A DNA stretch of 5,736 nucleotides from UMGS1696 sp045643285 (GTDB taxonomy: Bacteria > Bacillota > Clostridia > Oscillospirales > CAG-272). The notes beneath the pieces were generated by a model. That model searched no databases. It saw only the letters and a list, made by a program, of their open reading frames with translations, and was not told the DNA's origin. Of the stretch, positions 5,378-5,736 are shown piece by piece. The stretch spans positions 1 to 5,736 of the forward strand of contig JAZUKN010000007.1 in the NCBI GenBank assembly GCA_045643285.1, written 5' to 3'. Each line of letters opens with the position of its first letter. Position 1 is the first letter of the stretch. The position numbers and the translations under genes were made by a program.

Positions 5378-5736
5378 ATGAAAGTTAAACGCGAAAAAGA
5401 CGTTTCCACGATGATCTTCGAGGCGCTGTGCGTCCTGATTATCGATAAGAAGAGGGAGACCTCGAAGCTCTCCGTGAAGGACATCGTCGAGGAGGCCGGG
5501 GTGTGCCGGAATTCGTTCTACCGGAATTACTCCGACATCGACGAGATCCTTCTGAGGAAGATGGATTCCGTGTGGAACACCACCGCGATCGACGACGGCA
5601 TCGAGCGCTACGAGGGGGTGGAAAGGGCGCTGTATTACTACTTTTCCGTCGTCCGGAGCAACGAGCGCTTCTTCCGCGCGTTCTATCTGTCGAACCCCGG
5701 GCGGTATTTCGACATGTTCTCCAAGATGATCATCCA
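5378..5736 (+). CDS. TetR-family transcriptional regulator, N-terminal part (runs off the window)
   Basis: The frame is open from the ATG at 5378 to the window end (119 residues visible). Residues 10-58 have the TetR DNA-binding layout: a first helix (10-23), then the helix-turn-helix LSVKDIVEEAG (31-41) and VCRNSFYRNYSD (42-53), with the typical F-Y-R-N-Y recognition-helix end and a following helix DEILLRKM. The start of the ligand-binding and dimerisation domain follows (about 75-119), with an aromatic-rich YYYFSVV segment. TetR proteins are usually about 190-220 residues, so roughly half is missing. Shine-Dalgarno is weak: AGG at 5366-5368, nine bases before the ATG, followed by an A run. 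The gene has an extended -10 promoter and faces away from the membrane-protein gene, so autoregulation and control of that gene are likely but unproven. The ligand cannot be inferred. Confidence 0.88.
   Translation, partial: MKVKREKDVSTMIFEALCVLIIDKKRETSKLSVKDIVEEAGVCRNSFYRNYSDIDEILLRKMDSVWNTTAIDDGIERYEGVERALYYYFSVVRSNERFFRAFYLSNPGRYFDMFSKMII

Noticed and set aside
5106..5388. Two overlapping plus-strand frames of about 90 residues in the divergent region
   Set aside because: They cover both promoters and overlap the TetR start in other frames; no domain or ribosome binding site.
1..5736. CRISPR array, tRNA, rRNA, insertion sequence or origin
   Set aside because: I saw no regularly spaced repeats, tRNA cloverleaf, rRNA segment, transposase or DnaA-box cluster in either strand.

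Overview
The window looks like chromosomal DNA of a Gram-positive, probably gut-type, member of the Clostridia. The signs are strong purine-rich Shine-Dalgarno sites (notably AAAGGAGG at 4313-4320), a two-gene ABC exporter with an FtsX-type permease, a DUF4143-type ATPase tail and a TetR regulator. This placement is an inference; no rRNA or other marker gene is present.

Layout. (1) 1-742, plus strand: the C-terminal end of an ATPase with a DUF4143/PD-(D/E)XK-like tail, then after 23 bases a small SWIM zinc-finger protein, closed by a clear intrinsic terminator (747-780). (2) 743-1213: 471 bases without a credible gene. It carries that terminator and a striking near-perfect palindrome (1084-1137), and lies between two convergent transcription units. 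(3) 1214-4305, minus strand: an ATPase-permease operon, with the genes overlapping by 7 bases, encoding a MacB/LolCDE-like ABC transporter of unknown substrate. (4) 4306-4456: a gap with a nested hairpin and a weak promoter candidate. (5) 4457-5107, minus strand: a GC-rich gene for a membrane protein with about seven predicted spans and no recognised family. (6) 5108-5377: a divergent regulatory region with an extended -10 promoter, an 11-base direct repeat and short palindromes. (7) 5378 to the window end, plus strand: the N-terminal part of a TetR-family regulator that runs off the window.

How the parts work together. The ABC ATPase and permease should form one exporter or extrusion complex; no accessory membrane-fusion subunit or two-component system is next to it. 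The TetR gene and the membrane-protein gene share a divergent promoter region, so the regulator plausibly controls itself and that gene. The SWIM protein and the ATPase fragment are probably cotranscribed, but nothing here shows their function. I found no convincing new system. The items most worth a second look are the orphan 743-1213 region with its palindrome, the repeated 11-mer in the divergent promoter, and the ATPase/SWIM pair.
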